This document shows positions 11,960 to 23,583 of a stretch of 64,000 bases of DNA, piece by piece; the first letter of the stretch is position 1; each line of letters begins with the position of its first letter. Source of the DNA: Circinella umbellata (taxonomy: Eukaryota; Mucoromycota; Mucoromycetes; Mucorales; Lichtheimiaceae); assembly GCA_025093555.1 (NCBI GenBank), contig JAIWNF010000063.1:124001-188000 (forward strand). Reading direction: 5' to 3'. The position numbers and the translations under genes are program-made. Under the pieces are notes generated by a model. It saw nothing but the letters and a program-made list of their open reading frames with translations. It did not search any database and was not told where the DNA came from.

Positions 11960-12664
11960 TCAATCTTCCAAACAAACATCGTCGTCTTCATCGAAGTCTA
12001 ATTCCAACCCGCCTTCTTCTTCAGTGGGAGCATATGGGTGATATTGGTGGTTTTTGGATACAGTTTGAAAAGCTGAAGAAGATATAGCACTGGAAGGTTC
12101 TTTCCGGTGCTGTTGATGGCGCCCGATCCATTGTCGTAATATTTTTTTTGCCACCATTTTACCACGTAACCTATCAGCCGAAGCACGTAAGCGCTCATTT
12201 TCCATCCGTAACTCTTGCAGTTGTCGTTCTAGGACTGCGTTGTGTTCTGATAAACGACAAATCGTTTGGCGCATATCATTTTGTTGTTGGTTCTTTTTTT
12301 GTCGATATTTTGCGGATGCGGCCTTGTTACGCAGGCGACGTTCTTGCAGTGTGAGTGGTGCCATACCATGTAGTTCGTGCAAAAATTCTGGTGATGTTGG
12401 AGGTGATATATCTTCAGGAGATGTTGGCGGTGAACCTAACTGTTGCTGTTCTAATTCTCTATCTTGTCCCTGATGCAGTTGTGGTTGCTGTGGTAAATCC
12501 TCTTGTTGATGAGTATAATGAAATTTAGAGTCCTGTTTTGTTCGATGATGATAATATTGTTGGTGCGACCCAGGAGAAACTGAGGGAGGAGGTGAAGGTG
12601 GAAATATAGGAGCAGTGGTAATAGCAGAAATAGACATAGCAGAATAAGAATGATTACTATTCAT
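11960..12664 (-). CDS. bZIP transcription factor (Cys-3/Met4/Gcn4-like basic region)
   Basis: Single exon, 234 residues. The basic region at about 108-126 (ERRLRNKAASAKYRQKK) carries the N-x2-A-A-S-A-x2-R signature of bZIP proteins, closest to the Cys-3/Met4 type of sulphur regulators. A leucine-zipper coiled coil follows at about 131-165 (heptad L in LSEHNAVLERQLQELRMENERL). The first 100 residues are Pro/Gln/Ser rich, a likely activation region, and the C-terminus is acidic. It should bind DNA as a dimer in the nucleus. Control of sulphur or amino-acid genes is inferred only from the basic region. The stop is at 11962-11960. Confidence 0.9.
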   Translation of the reverse strand: MNSNHSYSAMSISAITTAPIFPPSPPPSVSPGSHQQYYHHRTKQDSKFHYTHQQEDLPQQPQLHQGQDRELEQQQLGSPPTSPEDISPPTSPEFLHELHGMAPLTLQERRLRNKAASAKYRQKKNQQQNDMRQTICRLSEHNAVLERQLQELRMENERLRASADRLRGKMVAKKILRQWIGRHQQHRKEPSSAISSSAFQTVSKNHQYHPYAPTEEEGGLELDFDEDDDVCLED

Positions 12665-15600
12665 TGTTGCAATAAATGAAATAAAAGTAAGATGGAAAAA
12701 GAAAGCGGGAGAGCACGGCCTTCAAGAAATACAGGGGGAGTCGAATTGAATGCAGGTTGTTGCTTTTATATATAATAAAGAAAAGCAAGAGCCGATGTCA
12801 TTATTTGGACTATTTAGTGTATATTTATTAAAGGATAGAACTCATACTGTACAAAAAAGGGTAAATTAAAAACAAATTTCATGACAACCCTTGTTCTTCA
12901 TGCATATATGTGAAGGGTGTGTACATTTGTGTGTGTGTGTGTATGTGTGTGTGCATCTTTCATCCAAATACAGGTACATTGTGTGACACACTTAAAATAA
13001 TAATAATAATAATAATAATAAAAACTGATGTTGTCTTTTTTGCTTTTTGGTAGCCGAGGTCCGTACCCTTATAGATCTCATTGATATATTCAGTCCCCCA
13101 AAGCGTATAATTTGTACTACTGCAGCACCTTGCAGATGTAATTGTTTCCCTTGATGAGCAAAATTGAATAGGTTTTGAGGTGCATTAATGAAGAGCTGCG
13201 ACAGTTTTATTCTTTAAATAATAATGTGTACAATTATGTATACAGTTCTGTGTATGTTGGTGGGCGACACTGCCCCCCCCAACAACAAAAAATTCTCCTC
13301 GATTGTTTTGATGGGGGAAGAAACAGGTGGGGATGATCCCCTTTCCGAGAATTAGGCAAACCGCCCAATGGCGTTGTTACTCTCATCCCATGGCTTTTTT
13401 TTGGTGTCATACCTGTCATTTGATACACCATTCATTTCTCCTTATTGGCAACAACTGGAGGTATCTTGTGCTGAAGCTGATTTTGATGTTCGCTGCACAG
13501 TTCTACTTCAAAATATTTTGGGATTCTTTAAGTGTTAAGATGATCTTTTTTAAGGGGGTCTTTATTTCTCTTGTTTACCATTGAGTATACACGCTAAGGT
13601 TTCACATACGTCTTTCTATATATATTCGTGGAGAGGGGAAAAGAAGAAGCGCTTAATGGAGTAAATTATAATAAATGATAGACTACATATCTACACTGGT
13701 TTTAAAGCAGAAAAACTTATTAATGGTACAACAACAAGTGAGACAACAGCAAAACCTTTCAATCCCATGACATTTTTGAATTTCTTGTCCTTCATCACAT
13801 GGCAATCAAGAATGAGGTTCGATAAAATTTTGTCCGTCAAGTTACGTTTTGTTATTGTTTCAGAAAGCAATGTTTATATTTTGTATATCGAAAAATTATT
13901 ATTACTTTTACATTTACAGCCAAATAGCTTGTATGCGTACTTTGTCATTCATATGCGTGATGCACATGATCCAAATGTGTTGCCGCACGGCCGTAACTCA
14001 AATCTTATTGTTAGAGGTCTTTCTTTCTGTCCTTGTCTCTATATGCATTGCATAATAATCATACTAATAGCAATATTAATAATAATATTATATCAAAAGA
14101 ACCCAAGGGGGTTAAAATAAATTGTGTGTTTCAGATCTGCTCCCATGGTATATATGACGCATGACCATTGGTTGCTTAGCAACTTAAAAAATTACTGTGA
14201 ATGATGCTGATAATGATGAATAATAACGATGTCTGAGTTTAACTTGTAAAAGCATGTCGTCATGCACTTTGTGGGCTGAAGATTCGGTTTCATTATAATA
14301 TGCAGTGTCGTTTTGTGGAGTTTAATATTGGAAAAATTCGGGAACAACTTTCCTTCTCTTTATATCATTTAAATATACAAATAAAAGTAAAGAGGATTGT
14401 TATAAAAATTAGTACAGCCTGCTTCACTGGTTACCAATCAAATCCTGAACCAGAATGTTGATCGTTCCAGAATATTCATTCCCAGGAGTTTGGTATGGAT
14501 TTTTATCCTTTCACAACAATTAGTACTCAGTTTCGATAGCTTCTACTTTATGGTAGAGCTTAATGTGTAAAAGTCAAGTCAACGCTTCATACTATTATTC
14601 ACACCTTGGTATTTTCTTTATACGTACAGTGGAAATAATTAATTAGCAGTGCACGCATTCTGTGATTCATTAAAAATATACTTGACTTATAATTATTAAA
14701 GAGGTTACAAAAATTTCAACTAATTTGGAATTAGCTAAATTGATACACACAAACACAACAGCTGATATTTTTTTCTTGGCGCTATACAGATTATTGTATG
14801 ACATGAGATGCCATATGGCGTCTTTGTAAATAGTTGACATTCAAAATAAGACAAAACACAGCTTTTCTTCTCACGCCCGACAGTTGCATAAGTTTAACTT
14901 ATTCCATTCAGTTAATAAGCTTCTAAAGTAAAGACTAGAATGACCCGTGCGTATGGGCATGTAACAAAGCTAATATACTTTAGGCATTTTTTTCACTTAC
15001 GCAAAATAGTACGTAAATTTAACTTCGCACACAGTAAACTTTATTTTTCTTTTCATGAACAGACTTTTATACTGTATTTAAAGTGCTCAATAGCCGAATT
15101 GAAGTTACCATCTTGCAAAAGCTTCTAACCTTTAAAAAACAAGCTGTATACAATCACTTAGCTTTGCTTCTAGACGCGCTTCGATTTTTTACAAAATTAT
15201 GGGTCACGTGATAATTTTGCTTTCAGTGAAAAGAATTAGCTCATTATCGATTAAAAAAACATACTAGCTATATGTTAATGAATATCACTCTTTAATATAT
15301 TGGATATTTTTAATTTAGTACGTATCAACGTTACGAATAGTTACGAAAAGAGCCTACGTTCAGTAATTCTCAGTAATTGCTGCATATGTATGTAGCAGCA
15401 GACAAAAAAAACATAGAACAAGAGCAAATATATCGGTGATAGAACATATCAGCACTATTTCGATCACGGATTGTTGGTGTTGTAAGTAATAACGCAGAAA
15501 CATGTCATACTAACTCACTGCCGTTACATATATTTTTTTTATCGAACCATCAGATAAAAAAGAAAGTCGGCATAAATCACCATATTTATCATCATCACTA

Positions 15601-16700
15601 ATCACTATTATTGATGACTGAAGCTGTGTAAATGTACTTTACTGTATATCTCTCTCCCTTATTTGATTCTCAGGGAGGGGGCAGGATACAGCATATAATT
15701 TCTAAAATATTTAGCATTAATGGTTATTATTGTACTATCAATGATAGTCTGATTTAATGTTGTATTTTAAATAGTTATTTATTTGGCTACTTGCTGATTT
15801 TTAAGATGTCTTTGGTGTCATTCTATATACATTACTTTCTTGAGAATGGTAAGTAATAAAAAAAATACTGAAGAAGATTATTTTTAACAAGTATCATAGT
15901 AATACGTATGGTATCAATAGCTTAAATAATCAATAAGAAATTTGTGAGAAGTACAGTAGTATTTTTTTGCCTTTGCAAATGACAAATAAATATATGTGTG
16001 GACGTATATTATATATACAGATGATATTCTTTCTTTTGATATTTTATAGTGATTGTACGTATACATGAAAATAGTAATAAAAGTTCTTTCAATAGTCTTT
16101 ATATAGTTACGTAGCTATAGGATTTGTTAATGAGACCTTCAGTCAAGTGCCTAAAAGTCATATATTTTTGTATATGATGTATATGGAACTGCGTGTTTTC
16201 TAAGTTTTTCTGTTTAAAAATTATGTACACTTAGTTTAATCTTTGTACAATTCAATAATGTTCAACGATATTTATAGACTATTTTCTTAATAAATTGTAA
16301 GACATAAGCGTTACTGTGATGTTAACAACCACCACACTTTTGAGTGGTATAATATTATGCTTATCTTTGTTATGTACGTATATTATCAAAGTATATTAGG
16401 AATAACCACATACAAGCATGATAAACTAATATTGCTGCGTCATGATTAATAAGAATTCAAATTATGTATTATGAGCTTCGTCCCAATAAAAAATAAAGCT
16501 TTCTTATTTATATGAGATGATACTGGTGTAGAAGATGATGAAGCATATATTGTAATTCGCTTTATTGACCATGGACAGTGAGAAAAATATTAAATACGTA
16601 CAAGTGTAAGAAGAAATAAGATATAGAGAAATTATACAAAAAGATAAATAGGATATGAAAATAATGTATATAAAATAAATATTTAAGTAGAGGGAGATCA
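12665..16700. other. Long intergenic region, possible decayed coding remnants
   Basis: No intact gene seen in about 4 kb. The first few hundred bases are the bZIP promoter. A start-less minus-strand frame at about 12972-13213 reads like protein (LFINAPQNLFNFAHQGKQ, then LQGAAVVQIIR) but matches no family I know, and a second good-looking frame (LWGTEYINEIYKG) overlaps it, suggesting a frameshifted relic. Plus-strand patches near 13340-13550 and 13900-14060 are similarly ambiguous. The remainder (14.1-16.7 kb) is AT-rich and shows nothing. Confidence 0.45.
12995..13021. repeat. (TAA)n microsatellite
   Basis: About nine tandem TAA/AAT units. A TG-rich dinucleotide stretch lies just upstream at about 12928-12952. 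Both lie in the bZIP upstream region. Confidence 0.9.
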
Positions 16701-19224
16701 TTAAATTCTAAAACGAAAGTCAAGTCGGTCGTTTCCTTTATCTTTAGTGTTATTGTTATATTCTTTCTTTTCTGAATCGGACATAGCATTCCATTTCTTT
16801 GCGCGATATTTATTTGTAAGAGAGTACCGTAATCGTTGTGATAAGAAGAGAAAGAGAGTAATAACATTACAAATTATACAAATAAGATTGCCTTTTGGGT
16901 ATCTTGGTGCATCCTCAGCGCCTAAAATAATGTAACCAAGTAAAATTTCATGTCAGTATTTAATATCTATTTTGTTGTATTTATTATTACACCTATGAAA
17001 TAAAGTGAAAAACAAAACAAAGCACTCACGATAAAGCTGAGAGCCTGGCACACCATTTAGATTCGCAGCTCCTATAAAAAAACCATATAGTATAAGTAAT
17101 TGTTAATTTCGATACATTACGTATACTAGGGATGTAAAACGTCATACCAATGATAGCACCAAGAGCAATAGCACGTTTACCAGCAGGGGCCATGTTCGCA
17201 CTCATATATGCTATACATTTATTATAAAAAGGTTGTTATTAATAACATTTCGTAAAAACATAAGACAAACCAAAAAAGTAAAAACAACTGAACATACCAA
17301 TGTGCATCCCGTGCCAACTTGGTGCTGCACCTGTTACTGTTGCTGCGGCAAACAAAGGCCAACGACCAGCGTCAGCAGGAAGAGTTTTTAATGTAATGTA
17401 ACCCACCATTTGCCAAATATTACCAATGAGTGCGTGAAGAGCCACTTCCCCATGTTTATCTGAGCTGTGTGCGATAAGAAGCGAAAAGACAAGACCACCC
17501 AAATATGAAGGCATAGTTAAAAGATTAGCAGTGGTCACAGGAAAGCCACCATCCCGAATAATTGATGGTAAATAAGTTTGAATAGGTGTATCAGTCATCA
17601 TACCAAGAAAGGTTGTAAGTAAATGTACCTAAAAAAAAGTGTAAAAGATAAATAATCAATCATTACGTACTGGATATAGAAATTTCAATATGCATTTTAT
17701 TTTTATTTTATTTGAAAATTGCCATATATATTTACCCAAAGTTTAGAATCACAGAGAGCCATCTTGACATCTTCTCGAGTAATAGGAACATTTTGTTCAG
17801 TTTTGCTCAAATCATCACGGATAACACGAGTTACGGCAATCTTGGCTTCTTTTTCAGTAAACCAACCTTTCTTTCCACGAAGAAATCCACCCGTGTTCAT
17901 GGCATTTTTTGGTAAATAAAGACTATTACCATATATTACATAATTTATTAAATTCAACAATAAAAATAAGTATGTAAACAACATTATATATAAATTCAGG
18001 TTATATGGTGCTTTTTACTTACAAGGCAATGAATGCAATAATGTGGGTAAAGATACCATCGATAAGAAAAAGCCATTTCCAACCGTATAGGCCGCCGACG
18101 CCAGAAAGTCGAAAAATACCAAACGAAATTAAGCCAGATACAGCAGAGGCAACCGATTGAATACCCCAGAAAAACGCAAGACGAGTTGCAAGTTCCCTCG
18201 TCTTATACCATGAGGTAAGGTAGTTCAAGGATGCAGGAATAAATCCAGCCTCTGAAAATTGAATTGAAATGTCACCATAATAAGTTATCCAATCAATGTA
18301 TCAAACGCGTGTATTTTTGTTGAAAATTATAAACATACCTGTTACGGCGATTAACACCCGAACGGCCATAAAGCCACCAAAGTTCTATTGAATAATAAAA
18401 ATAAGGTGATTAATCATCTATAACATTTATCATACGCTAACTACAATCAAGTAGAAATAGTATGTGAATAAAAAAAAATAGCTTACATGGATCAGTACAT
18501 GTGCCCAAGTAACAATAGCCCAAGAAGACATAAGAATAGGAATCCAACGATGAGCACCGATCTTTTTGGAAATGAAATTGGAGGGTAAAGTAAATACTGT
18601 GAAAATGATAGAATATGCTAAAATACCAGTATTCACCCCGTTGTTCGCTTTTTTTAAAAAAAAAATGGAATTAATATTTAAGCGAGGTTACGTAGTACGT
18701 AATTATTATTTTTTTCTCTTTTATTAGTATTAGCAACCTTTGGGGCCACATGAAACACTAGGAGTTGTAGTACTTACTGAAACCAAGATTTTCTGCAAGA
18801 TGATCCGAGATAGCATTTGCTTTTTTTTTAAAAAAAAAAAAAAGAAGTAGAATATACGTTAGCGCACATTCCCTCTACTAATTTTTCTAAAAAAGAAAAG
18901 AAAAGAGACCAAGAAAGACTTACAGAGATTGGTACGATCCATATTGAGGACGAAAGCCATTAAGAGCATAAAAGGCATAAGATAAAAATCAATTTTCCTG
19001 CGCACCTGAGTTTCCTCTTCTTCTGTCCACATAAGGGTTTCTTCATACCCTTCGATATCAGTAATAACGCTATCAGAATCTGCAGCGCCGTAATTTGTGC
19101 TTGTAACTGAAATTTTTGATATACTATGTTTGTCATTCAAAGTGTATCCTTTCTTCACTGTCGTATCAATGGAAACGTCCTCGCGAAAAGCAAGATCATC
19201 TTTTATATGTTTGGAATCGGACAT
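16701..19224 (-). CDS. MFS anion:cation symporter (Dal5/allantoate-permease-like)
   Basis: Ten exons: 19224-18924, 18819-18778, 18647-18487, 18384-18339, 18251-18023, 17922-17736, 17628-17298, 17210-17148, 17071-17030 and 16921-16701, giving 540 residues with every phase consistent. Seen: an acidic cytosolic N-terminus, the first membrane segment with NMDRTNLSNA (family hallmark), SWYKTRELATRLAFFWG in the middle, GAAPSWHGMHIAYMSAN late, and the C-terminal signature YRAEDAPRYPKGN plus KDKGNDRLDFRF. Known: this family (TC 2.A.1.14) imports allantoate, nicotinate, pantothenate, biotin or small peptides. The substrate is not deducible. Four internal exons are only 42-63 nt. Introns 1 and 2 end in an unusual T-run/A-run before AG. 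It is divergent from the GH3-GNAT gene across 1.8 kb. Confidence 0.93.
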
Positions 19225-20997
19225 GGGAGTGAAGCGGGAAAATGTAATAAATATATTCCAAGTAAAGTGTATATAATATATGTGTAAAATAAATGGATAA
19301 AAAAGAGAAAATATAATTGCGGCACCAGTCCGATAACAATCTTTTTGAATTTCTAGGTTGGAATAAAGGAAATACAATATTATTGATATTAAAAATATCT
19401 ACATTTTATATACAGTTTTAATTTATTTATGAAAGTATTTTATGAGTGATGAGGACGAATTGCGCGACGATGGTGTCATTCGCAGCTTTATAAGTGATGG
19501 GATAGAAGTAGGACAAATAGTTGGGTAATTTTGTTCTTGAATCACGACGTTGTGGATGACCATGGTGTCAGTATGCTAAGAGAAGCTGTGTTTGTAGCAC
19601 AAGAATTGGAAGTGACGTTACAGAACTAACAAAAACATTGAGATTGTGAAACATTCTTGTAAAAAAAAAAGATGAAAATAGGGTGATGCTTAAAATTAAT
19701 AGAAACGAGATATAATAAGCAATTAGCTTGTATATATACTATTGAATATGAAAAATACCATTTTTAAGGTGGGAAATACCAAAATATAGTAAGTTGTTTC
19801 TAACAGTACAGAAAAAGACGACAAAAAAAGTAATATCATTATATTGTTATTATCAGGAATAAGAAATAGATCGAGGCATAATGCATAGAAAATAGTGATC
19901 AACCTAATATGCTATCATAGAGTTCTGCTCTAGCTTTATAGCTCTTTTCCGAATTTTAGGTATTATCTATTATAGAGCGTAGGCTAATAGCGTAATGTTA
20001 TACAATAAGATAGTGTACTATATCTATTATCCAAGCACGCTTCTCCTATTTGTGTGAAATAGGGAAAGGATGGTTAAGGCTTATTTCTTGCTTCAAAAAC
20101 GGCATAACAAAAACATTTTTCACCTAAATTGGTCAAAAAATTGCGCAATTTCAATATGTTGCACAAACCATATCTTTTAATACAATAATGTGTTTACTGA
20201 CCACAGAAGATTACTTGATTGTTTACTATTATTATAAAACTGCCCAATAAAAAAAATTAGCAAACCGATGACCGTGCACAAATGGCAAATGTTGAAAAAA
20301 ATAAGCGTCATCTTATCTTCTTATAGTTAATGTACGGCTCAAGATAATATACTATCTGTATGGAATTGAGAATATATTTAGTGTATTTTAGCTAGCAGAG
20401 CGTGACTTGGCACTTCTGACTACATATATGGGCTGTTGAAGACTGTCGTCTAATAAGTATTGTGTCAGAGTAAAAAAAAAAATTGGAAACCATGTTCGAG
20501 CGTAACGATAAAAAAAGTTGAGATTCACAACAACAACGTTCCACTAAACTTCATCTATTGGGCAAGATTGGTGATAGTTTTCGTATAAGCAAATAATTAT
20601 GAATTCGGTCAGCAGCGATTACTGTCGAACTCAGCAATATTACCACCATTGATCTTTTTGTAATTCATATCTGGGCTTATTCAATCAAAGAAGGGATAAT
20701 TATTGTCCTACAAAGTAAAGTAATAATGCGCCATCGTCCGTATTTTGAATTTTTAAACATCGTTTTACAACTGCAGCAGATTTGCTGTCAATTATTATAA
20801 GCTTTTCCTATGATTACGACCCACCCGTATCTCATTTCTCACTGAAAATAACATCCAGAAAAAGGGGCAATTTTTTTTTCGCATAGCCTGGGATAATTAC
20901 CCAAAATTATATGCCATCATGTGAGGTAACGCAAGGACCCTTTTTTTTACACACCCTTATTTTTATTATTCTTCCCTCACATTAACACTTAGTCGTC
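19225..20997. other. Divergent intergenic region, MFS permease / GH3-GNAT
   Basis: Mostly AT-rich promoter DNA. Between 19442 and 19629 two consecutive plus-strand pieces read like protein. The first, from the ATG at 19442, gives MSDEDELRDDGVIRSFISDG and stops at 19526. The second, shifted frame, gives DVVDDHGVSMLREAVFVAQE and stops at 19629. I cannot name the family. It may be a frameshifted gene relic or chance. Confidence 0.4.
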
Positions 20998-23583
20998 ATG
21001 ACAATTCAAACACAAAATTCACCATCCACGATAAAGAAAGCTGATATTGGGCAGCTTCTTATGTGTGGTTTTGATGGTCTCGAGCCAACTCCAGGAATCA
21101 TTGACCTTATTGAAAATCACAATCTTGGCTCCATCATTTTTTTTTCACGTAACATTGACACTCCTGAACAAGTACGGCAATTGACTACATCATTACAAAG
21201 TATTGCTCGCCGTGCTGGTCACAAACGTCCTTTGTTAATTGCAGTAGACCAAGAAAATGGCGTCGTTCGTCGTTTAGGCCGTAAAAGTGGTACTTATTTG
21301 CCAGGAAGTATGGCACTTGGGGCACTTGGCTCATCCACCGCAGCAAGGGATGTTGCTGTTCACGTATCGAAAGAACTGTTGTCCCTTGGCATTAACTGGA
21401 ATTTGGCACCAGTACTGGATGTTAACAGTAACCCGCTAAATCCTGTTATCGGTGTCCGTTCATTTGGTGAAGAACCAGTAGCTGTAGGGCAGTTGGGGAT
21501 GGCTCAGGTCGAAGGATATCATCGAGGCGGTGTTGCTACCAGCGTCAAGCATTTTCCTGGTCATGGAGATACAGCCACAGATTCTCATATCGGTGTGCCT
21601 GTAATTGACAAGACATTAGAGGAGTTGGAACAAGTTGAACTGGCGCCATTCCGCCAGACAATCAATACAGGTGCTGACGCATTGGCATATCCTTCATCCA
21701 TCATGGTTGGTCATATTGTGTTGCCTCAAATTTCTGGTGATAAGGTTTCTAGTTTGTCTCCAGCAATTGCTACTAATTTACTTCGTCAACGCATGGGATA
21801 CAAAGGTGTGATTATTACCGATTGTTTGGAGATGGGGGCTGTAAAGGATACTGTGGGTACTCCTCAAGGCGCACTGGAAGCACTGCGTGCAGGAAATGAT
21901 ATAGCCATGATTTCACACACACTTGATTTTCAACGTAGTGCAATTGATTTGTTAAACAACGCTTATGATAAAGGTACTTTGAACCAGGATGCGGTGGTGG
22001 CATCTCTCAAAAGAGTAGAACAACTCAAAGACAAATTTTTGACTTGGGACATCGTATTGGACAATATGCCATCGCTTTCTGAACCAGCCTTGGAGCTCAG
22101 CAAGCGATTATATAACAAAGTACCAACCATTGTCCGCGACAACAAAAATGTTATCCCGATTCGACCTGGAAAAGATGATCGTATCATCTTCCTTGGCGCT
22201 CATGTTCCACAAACACTCGCCATTGATTCAGAAATCGAACCGTTTAATACGTTTTATGATTCATTAAAGAAGCGACATGATAACCTGGAGTATATTATCT
22301 ACACCCCTAATACCAGCCGTGGTGAGCTTGCAGAGATCGTCCGCAGTTCAGACTGGGTTATCGTAGGTACTGCCAATGCCAATTTGCATCCTTTCCAAGT
22401 TGATATGGTGAAGTATATACATAAGGTAGCCAAGAGATTGGTAGTTGCAGCGGTAATGAATCCATATGACTTAATGGCATTCCCGGAAATTGATACATAC
22501 GTCGTTGCGTATGAATATACGCCACCAGCACACGAAGCAGTTGTGAGTGCCATCTTTGGGGAAACGATATCCAACAGTCATTTACCCGTGACAATCCCAG
22601 ATGTTCTGGTTGAAAGAAAGAAACCCGTATGCATGATTGAAAAATACAGTCCAGAAATACACTTGAATCAAGTAACAACGTTATGGAACAACGTATATGG
22701 TGAAGACTGGCCACTTGGGTCTGAAAAAATTGAAAAGACCTTGCGAACTGCAAAAAATGGAAATTATTGGGCTGCTACCGATTGTCAAACGGGAGAAGTC
22801 ATTGGATTCGTCGCCACACAAGTCAAGTATGCCGAAAAGAAGGGTGAATTGATGCTGTTGATGACCCATCCACAATACGAACGTCGAGGCATTGGTTCGC
22901 TTTTACATGATCATGCACTTGATTATTTACGACTTCAGTCCTGCAACACATATATGCTTGGATCCACGTATCCTCGTTTTTTCCCTGGTCTTCCACAAGA
23001 CAAAGAGCAACATCAAAGCTTTTTTGAACGACGTGGATGGAAGTTTCAAACAAAACATGTATGGGACCTTGTTGGTAATTTGGATCAGGAAACTGTAGGT
23101 AATAAATCAGTTGAGGACCGTATGAAGCGTGAAAAGATTTGGTTTGGACGAATTAAGCCCAGTGAATTATGGGAACTTTTGGCTTTTCAACGACGTTATT
23201 TTCCTTTTTGGCTCAGAGCATATCAACATCATGCTAATTTGGGTGATTTCCAAGATTTTCTTGTGGCACGTCAAGATAACAAGAATGGAAAATTATTGGC
23301 CAGTTTGGTATTAAATACCACTCATACAACCCATCCAGACCGTGGTGATTTGATATGGACTGATGACAAGCTGTTCACTGACGCAAGCGGTGGTATGGCA
23401 TGCGTAGGTGTCGCTGAAGAGGAACGTGGCAGAGGAATTGGTATTGGAATTGTTGTTGAAGCAAACAAGATCTTGATGAAACGTGGCGTTAAAAAATCCT
23501 ATGTGGATTGGGTTGAACTAGTCGACTTTTATCGACGAACTGGTTATGAAAAATGGCGTGGTTACCGATGTGCTTCTTTGTAA
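20998..23583 (+). CDS. GH3 beta-N-acetylglucosaminidase fused to two GNAT acetyltransferase modules
   Basis: Single uninterrupted exon, 861 residues. Residues about 12-350 are a NagZ-like glycoside hydrolase family 3 barrel. KHFPGHGDT with DSH at 184-197 supplies the His/Asp acid-base of NagZ-type enzymes, and Asp275 in ITDCLEMG is the expected nucleophile. Residues about 380-535 form the second GH3-like region. Two GNAT folds follow: QYERRGIGSLL at 626-636 (acetyl-CoA loop) and GRGIGIG at 811-817. Known: I recall that Rhizomucor miehei has a characterised GH3 N-acetylglucosaminidase with acetyltransferase-like domains, so this is probably its orthologue. Role: hydrolysis of chitin-derived GlcNAc oligomers, perhaps coupled to re-acetylation of glucosamine (inference). 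No signal peptide, so intracellular. Lack of introns stands out against most neighbours. Confidence 0.93.
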   Translation: MTIQTQNSPSTIKKADIGQLLMCGFDGLEPTPGIIDLIENHNLGSIIFFSRNIDTPEQVRQLTTSLQSIARRAGHKRPLLIAVDQENGVVRRLGRKSGTYLPGSMALGALGSSTAARDVAVHVSKELLSLGINWNLAPVLDVNSNPLNPVIGVRSFGEEPVAVGQLGMAQVEGYHRGGVATSVKHFPGHGDTATDSHIGVPVIDKTLEELEQVELAPFRQTINTGADALAYPSSIMVGHIVLPQISGDKVSSLSPAIATNLLRQRMGYKGVIITDCLEMGAVKDTVGTPQGALEALRAGNDIAMISHTLDFQRSAIDLLNNAYDKGTLNQDAVVASLKRVEQLKDKFLTWDIVLDNMPSLSEPALELSKRLYNKVPTIVRDNKNVIPIRPGKDDRIIFLGAHVPQTLAIDSEIEPFNTFYDSLKKRHDNLEYIIYTPNTSRGELAEIVRSSDWVIVGTANANLHPFQVDMVKYIHKVAKRLVVAAVMNPYDLMAFPEIDTYVVAYEYTPPAHEAVVSAIFGETISNSHLPVTIPDVLVERKKPVCMIEKYSPEIHLNQVTTLWNNVYGEDWPLGSEKIEKTLRTAKNGNYWAATDCQTGEVIGFVATQVKYAEKKGELMLLMTHPQYERRGIGSLLHDHALDYLRLQSCNTYMLGSTYPRFFPGLPQDKEQHQSFFERRGWKFQTKHVWDLVGNLDQETVGNKSVEDRMKREKIWFGRIKPSELWELLAFQRRYFPFWLRAYQHHANLGDFQDFLVARQDNKNGKLLASLVLNTTHTTHPDRGDLIWTDDKLFTDASGGMACVGVAEEERGRGIGIGIVVEANKILMKRGVKKSYVDWVELVDFYRRTGYEKWRGYRCASL

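Noticed and set aside
16562..16867. 101-codon minus-strand frame at the MFS gene end
   Set aside because: It overlaps the MFS terminal exon in another frame. The true frame ends KDKGNDRLDFRFRI.
16701..23583. MFS permease plus GH3-GNAT as an amino-sugar utilisation cluster
   Set aside because: The transporter belongs to the Dal5-type family, not a known GlcNAc carrier, and the 1.8-kb gap shows no shared elements. Adjacency alone is weak.
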